Assembly: GCF_050496765.1 (NCBI RefSeq)
Contig: NZ_JBNWEO010000013.1
Location: 62,001-126,000 of the forward strand
Source: JAEVLT01 sp050496765
GTDB taxonomy: Bacteria; Bacillota; Bacilli; Bacillales; Cytobacillaceae
Reading direction: 5' to 3'
DNA: 64,000 bases
Shown here: positions 61,392-64,000 of the stretch, piece after piece
Layout of the letters: every line of letters begins with the position of its first letter
Position numbering within the stretch: position 1 is the first letter of the stretch
The notes under the pieces: model-generated
The model's input: only the letters and a program-made list of their open reading frames with translations
Databases searched by the model: none
What the model was told of the DNA's origin: nothing
Position numbers and translations under genes: made by a program

Positions 61392-61949
61392 TTAGTTCAA
61401 TTTTACGATTCGTGCATCTTTTAGCGGCCAATACACGACACTTGCTTTCCCAATGACTTTGCTTAATGGAATCGTACCAATATGGCGGCTGTCCTTGCTG
61501 AAGCGGCGATTGTCGCCCATCACAAACAATTGACCCTGCGGAACAGTGTCGCGGCCGATTTTTTCTTTCAAAGTGAAAGGATCCGTTAGCGGTCCATCCA
61601 CAACTTGTTTTTTGTACTGATCTAAATAAGGTTCTTTATAAGCCTTTCCGTTTACGTAAAGAGTGTCATTTTTGTATTCGATCCGGTCGCCGGGCAAACC
61701 AATGACCCTTTTAATATAGTCTTTGCCCTCCGGCGCATGAAAAACGATAATATCAAATCGTTTTGGTTTTCCAATTTCATAACTCAATTTATTGACAATC
61801 ATTCGATCTTGATCATGCAGTGTCGGCATCATCGACAGCCCATCAACCACTATTGGAGCAAAGAGGAAGTATCGGATGACTCCTGCCAACACGACAGCAA
61901 TCAATAATGCCTTTGTCCATTCCCACAGCTCATTTTTCTTCTTTGTCAT
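61392..61949 (-). CDS. lepB: Type I signal peptidase
   Basis: The enzyme removes signal peptides from exported proteins. The 185-residue protein has one N-terminal membrane helix (about 13-30), catalytic Ser39 in VDGLSMMPT, catalytic Lys80 in KDYIKRVIGLPGD, and the box E motif MGDNRRFSKDSR. I chose ATG 61949, six bases after GGTGGGG; 13 upstream codons are not needed. Its position between rplS and rbgA is shared with many Bacillus and Geobacillus genomes but not with B. subtilis 168. Confidence 0.97.
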   Translation of the reverse strand: MTKKKNELWEWTKALLIAVVLAGVIRYFLFAPIVVDGLSMMPTLHDQDRMIVNKLSYEIGKPKRFDIIVFHAPEGKDYIKRVIGLPGDRIEYKNDTLYVNGKAYKEPYLDQYKKQVVDGPLTDPFTLKEKIGRDTVPQGQLFVMGDNRRFSKDSRHIGTIPLSKVIGKASVVYWPLKDARIVKLN

Positions 61950-62130
61950 TCTGTTCCCCACCAATCTTCGCAAAAAAAATAGTTTCACTGTTTATTTTAC
62001 ATAACAACGATTGAATAAACACGATGGGAATAGCTTTTTAATCAAACTTTAATAATTTGTTTTTATTTCGGAAACAAATTGATTGCTGCAAACATACTTA
62101 TTATTGAAAAATCGGCAGGTTCTATGTACA

Positions 62131-62159
62131 GAAAAAGAGCTTGCAGTGCAAGCTCTTTT
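62131..62159 (-). terminator. Intrinsic terminator after rplS
   Basis: The minus-strand stem AGAGCTTGC / GCAAGCTCT has an ACT loop and is followed by TTTTTC. It separates rplS from lepB. Confidence 0.87.
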
Positions 62160-62169
62160 CATTTTTTCA

Positions 62170-62514
62170 TTAGCGAATTTCTTTAATACGAGCTTTTTTA
62201 CCGCGCAAGTTGCGCAAGTAGTAAAGTTTCGCACGGCGGACTTTACCGCGGCGGATCACTTCTAGCTTCGCAATTTTTGGAGTGTGCACAGGGAATGTAC
62301 GCTCAACGCCTACACCATAAGAAACTTTACGTACTGTAAAAGTTTCGCTGATTCCACCACCACGACGCTTAATCACAACACCTTCGAAAACCTGAATCCG
62401 CTCGCGTGTACCCTCGATAACTTTTACGTGAACACGTACAGTGTCACCAGGACGGAACGCCGGAAGATCCGAACGAAGTTGTTCTTTTGTGATTTCTTCA
62501 ATAATTTTTTGCAT
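62170..62514 (-). CDS. rplS: 50S ribosomal protein L19
   Basis: L19 lies at the 30S-50S interface. The 114-residue sequence contains RPGDTVRVHVKVIEGTRERIQ, FEGVVIKRRGGGISETFTVRKVSYGVGVERTFP and RRAKLYYLRNLRGKKARIKE. The ATG at 62514 gives the B. subtilis-like N-terminus; the TTG three codons upstream is unnecessary. It has its own promoter and a structured leader. Confidence 0.98.
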   Translation of the reverse strand: MQKIIEEITKEQLRSDLPAFRPGDTVRVHVKVIEGTRERIQVFEGVVIKRRGGGISETFTVRKVSYGVGVERTFPVHTPKIAKLEVIRRGKVRRAKLYYLRNLRGKKARIKEIR

Positions 62515-62524
62515 CGTTTTCAAC

Positions 62525-62585
62525 TCCTTCCAACAGATGCTCTTGCCTCGCTTTCTTTAAAAAGGGCAGCGGAACATCGTTATCA
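62525..62585 (-). promoter_or_regulatory. L19 leader (putative autoregulatory RNA)
   Basis: The minus-strand leader folds into a two-part stem: GATGTTC / GAGCATC (7 bp, core 62536-62578) and TGCC / GGCA with a 17-nt loop, ending just before the AAGGAG site. Position and sequence (GAGCATCTGTTGGAAGGAG) fit the Rfam L19 leader found upstream of rplS in Bacillaceae, proposed as a feedback element. Assigned from memory of that family, not by a covariance search. Confidence 0.62.
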
Positions 62586-62621
62586 GACTTAAAACTAGTT
62601 CAAGTTTAAGCCACAAGAAAT

Positions 62622-62650
62622 ATCATAACATACCGGAAGCTGGGCTGCAA
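62622..62650 (-). promoter_or_regulatory. Promoter for rplS
   Basis: The minus strand reads TTGCAG, a 17-bp spacer, then TATGAT with the TGn extension. It lies immediately after the trmD stop codon and drives the L19 leader and rplS. Confidence 0.6.
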
Positions 62651-62653
62651 CTA

Positions 62654-63397
62654 CTACTCCAGTTCTTTTTTGATTTCTTCCAGCCATTTTGATTGTTGAT
62701 TCGTCAGCTCCATTTTTTCAAGTAAATCAGGGCGGCGTGCAAACGTCCTTTTGAGCGCCTCTTTCATTCTCCACTCTTCAATTAGCTTATGATTTCCGGA
62801 GATTAATATTTCCGGCACCTTCAACCCGCGGAAATCGACAGGTCTTGTATAATGGGGATGTTCCAGCAGTCCGGTACTATACGAATCTTGCTGATGGGAT
62901 TCAGCGTTTCCTAAAACCTCAGGCAACAGCCGGACAACACTGTCAATCACGACCATCGCCGCCAATTCCCCGCCAGTTAACACATAATCTCCAATTGAAA
63001 TCTCATCTGTGACCAGATGGGTGCGAATTCTTTCATCATACCCTTCATAATGACCGCAAATAAAAATCAAGTGGTCTTCCCTTGATAGCTCCTCTGCCTT
63101 TTTTTGCGTGTGCTGTTCCCCTTGCGGACAAAGCAATAGTACCCGTGGCCGGCTTGTCTTCGCTTTCTCTTTCAAGGCGGCAACCGCATCAAAAATCGGC
63201 TGCGGCTTCAATACCATACCTGCTCCGCCGCCATAAGGATAATCATCGACGGTTTTGTGCTTGTTATCGGCAAAATCACGAAAATTAACCACTTGCAAGT
63301 TCACCGCTGATTTTTCTTGGGCCTTCTTTAAAATCGATTCGCCAAAGACACCGGAGAACATTCCCGGAAAGAGAGTCAGCACATCAATTTGCATCAT
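62654..63397 (-). CDS. trmD: tRNA (guanine-37-N1)-methyltransferase TrmD
   Basis: TrmD methylates G37 of tRNAs to prevent frameshifting. The 247-residue protein is a SPOUT enzyme; the start is QIDVLTLFPGMF, then PYGGGAGMVLKPQPIF, and the knot motif is GHYEGYDERI with ISIGDYVLTGGELAAMV. Two ATG codons are in tandem and the first overlaps the rimM stop. It follows rimM in the rimM-trmD-rplS order. Confidence 0.98.
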   Translation of the reverse strand: MMQIDVLTLFPGMFSGVFGESILKKAQEKSAVNLQVVNFRDFADNKHKTVDDYPYGGGAGMVLKPQPIFDAVAALKEKAKTSRPRVLLLCPQGEQHTQKKAEELSREDHLIFICGHYEGYDERIRTHLVTDEISIGDYVLTGGELAAMVVIDSVVRLLPEVLGNAESHQQDSYSTGLLEHPHYTRPVDFRGLKVPEILISGNHKLIEEWRMKEALKRTFARRPDLLEKMELTNQQSKWLEEIKKELE

Positions 63398-63912
63398 GAC
63401 AGCAGCCCTTCGATTGGGTGAATCAATATGATTTTCTCTTTTGTGTCAACTTTTTTGACGACATCCTCAATATAAGGAATTAGATGCTCTTTACCGTTTT
63501 TTCCTTTTACGACCCAGACATCGTTTGCACCAGGGGTTAAAATCTCGCTTACCTTCCCTATTTCTACTCCATCTTTTGTACAAACAAGGCAGCCGATAAT
63601 TTCATGAAAATAAAACTCACCTTCCTGCAAATCACTCAGCTGGGTTTCAGGTACTTTGAGAAGGCCGTTGCGAAATTTTTCAACCTCATTAATATTTTCA
63701 TATCCTTCAAATAGCAGCAAATCAAAATTTTTATGTTTACGGTGGCTTTTAACCGTTAATTCAGTCGGCTGCTGCGAGTTTGGCAAAAACAGTGATAACC
63801 GGTTTCCTTTTTTGTAGCGTTCTTCTGGAAAATCGGTTGTCGAAATGACGCGCACTTCTCCTTTAATTCCTTGGGTGTTGACAATTTTGCCGACATTGAA
63901 CCATTTTTCCAC
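63394..63912 (-). CDS. rimM: Ribosome maturation factor RimM
   Basis: RimM binds S19 and assists 30S head maturation. The 172-residue product has the N-terminal barrel (WFNVGKIVNTQGIKGEVRVISTTDFPEERY) and the C-terminal PRC barrel (FYFHEIIGC ... GKVSEILTPGANDVWVV ... LIPYIEDVV). I chose GTG 63912, eight bases after GAGGTGATA, which gives the B. subtilis-like N-terminus; the 25 upstream codons of that frame are the end of ylqD in another frame. Confidence 0.96.
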   Translation of the reverse strand: MEKWFNVGKIVNTQGIKGEVRVISTTDFPEERYKKGNRLSLFLPNSQQPTELTVKSHRKHKNFDLLLFEGYENINEVEKFRNGLLKVPETQLSDLQEGEFYFHEIIGCLVCTKDGVEIGKVSEILTPGANDVWVVKGKNGKEHLIPYIEDVVKKVDTKEKIILIHPIEGLLS

Positions 63913-63925
63913 TTCTCTATCACCT

Positions 63926-64000
63926 CTATCGTATATCCTCAACGATGCCATCTTTGATAATGATCGAAACTTGACCCAATCGTTCATCCCAGCGGTCGCC
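63926..64000 (-). CDS. ylqD: YlqD family protein (C-terminal end only)
   Basis: The last 24 codons of a frame enter from the right edge and stop just before the rimM ribosome-binding site. They read GDRWDERLGQVSIIIKDGIV and end in EDIR. Position between khpA (ylqC) and rimM, and the acidic/hydrophobic end, fit YlqD of B. subtilis. Too little is visible to be certain. Confidence 0.6.
   Translation of the reverse strand, partial: GDRWDERLGQVSIIIKDGIVEDIR

Noticed and set aside
1..64000. tRNA or rRNA genes, CRISPR arrays, insertion sequences, prophage, replication origin
   Set aside because: None was seen. Gene order is continuous with B. subtilis, with no transposase, integrase other than XerC, or spaced direct-repeat array.

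Overview
This is a 64 kb chromosomal segment of a Firmicute, almost certainly a member of the Bacillaceae. All recognised genes lie on the minus strand. Their order, read from high to low coordinate, is that of the Bacillus subtilis ylqD-to-infB interval, including the 30-gene fla/che operon. Shine-Dalgarno sequences are strong (AAGGAGG type) and GTG/TTG starts are common. I see no insertion sequence, prophage, tRNA, rRNA or CRISPR array. Genus and species cannot be fixed from the sequence alone.

Layout in the direction of transcription, from 64,000 down to 1. (i) RNA and protein maturation: ylqD (3' end only), rimM, trmD, rplS with a structured leader, lepB, rbgA, rnhB. (ii) ylqG-ylqH, a FliK-like / FlhB-C-like pair outside the flagellar operon. 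(iii) sucC-sucD (TCA cycle), dprA (DNA uptake), topA, trmFO, xerC, hslV-hslU (ClpQY protease) and the regulator codY. (iv) The fla/che operon: flgB-flgC-fliE-fliF-fliG-fliH-fliI-fliJ-motE-like-fliK-flgD-(TIGR02530-type gene)-flgE-swrD-fliL-fliM-fliY-cheY-fliO-fliP-fliQ-fliR-flhB-flhA-flhF-flhG-cheB-cheA-cheW-cheC-cheD-sigD-swrB. (v) Translation, lipid and envelope genes: rpsB, tsf, pyrH, frr, uppS, cdsA, dxr, rseP, proS. (vi) polC, then the nusA operon: rimP, nusA, rnpM(ylxR), ylxQ, infB (3' end cut by the window edge).

The genes combine into a complete basal body, hook and export apparatus, a B. subtilis-type chemotaxis core (CheA/W/Y/B/C/D plus FliY) and SigD for late flagellar genes. CodY is encoded directly upstream of the operon it regulates in B. 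subtilis.

Three things stand out. First, a roughly 90-bp structured intergenic repeat occurs in three near-full copies and one partial copy; two copies sit in the predicted 5' leaders of polC and uppS, and two end against terminator hairpins. Second, cheB carries a one-base frameshift just after its catalytic serine motif. Third, YlqH corresponds almost exactly to the part of FlhB that remains after self-cleavage, next to a FliK-like partner. Many gene starts were moved from the longest reading frame to the start indicated by the Shine-Dalgarno sequence and family alignment.
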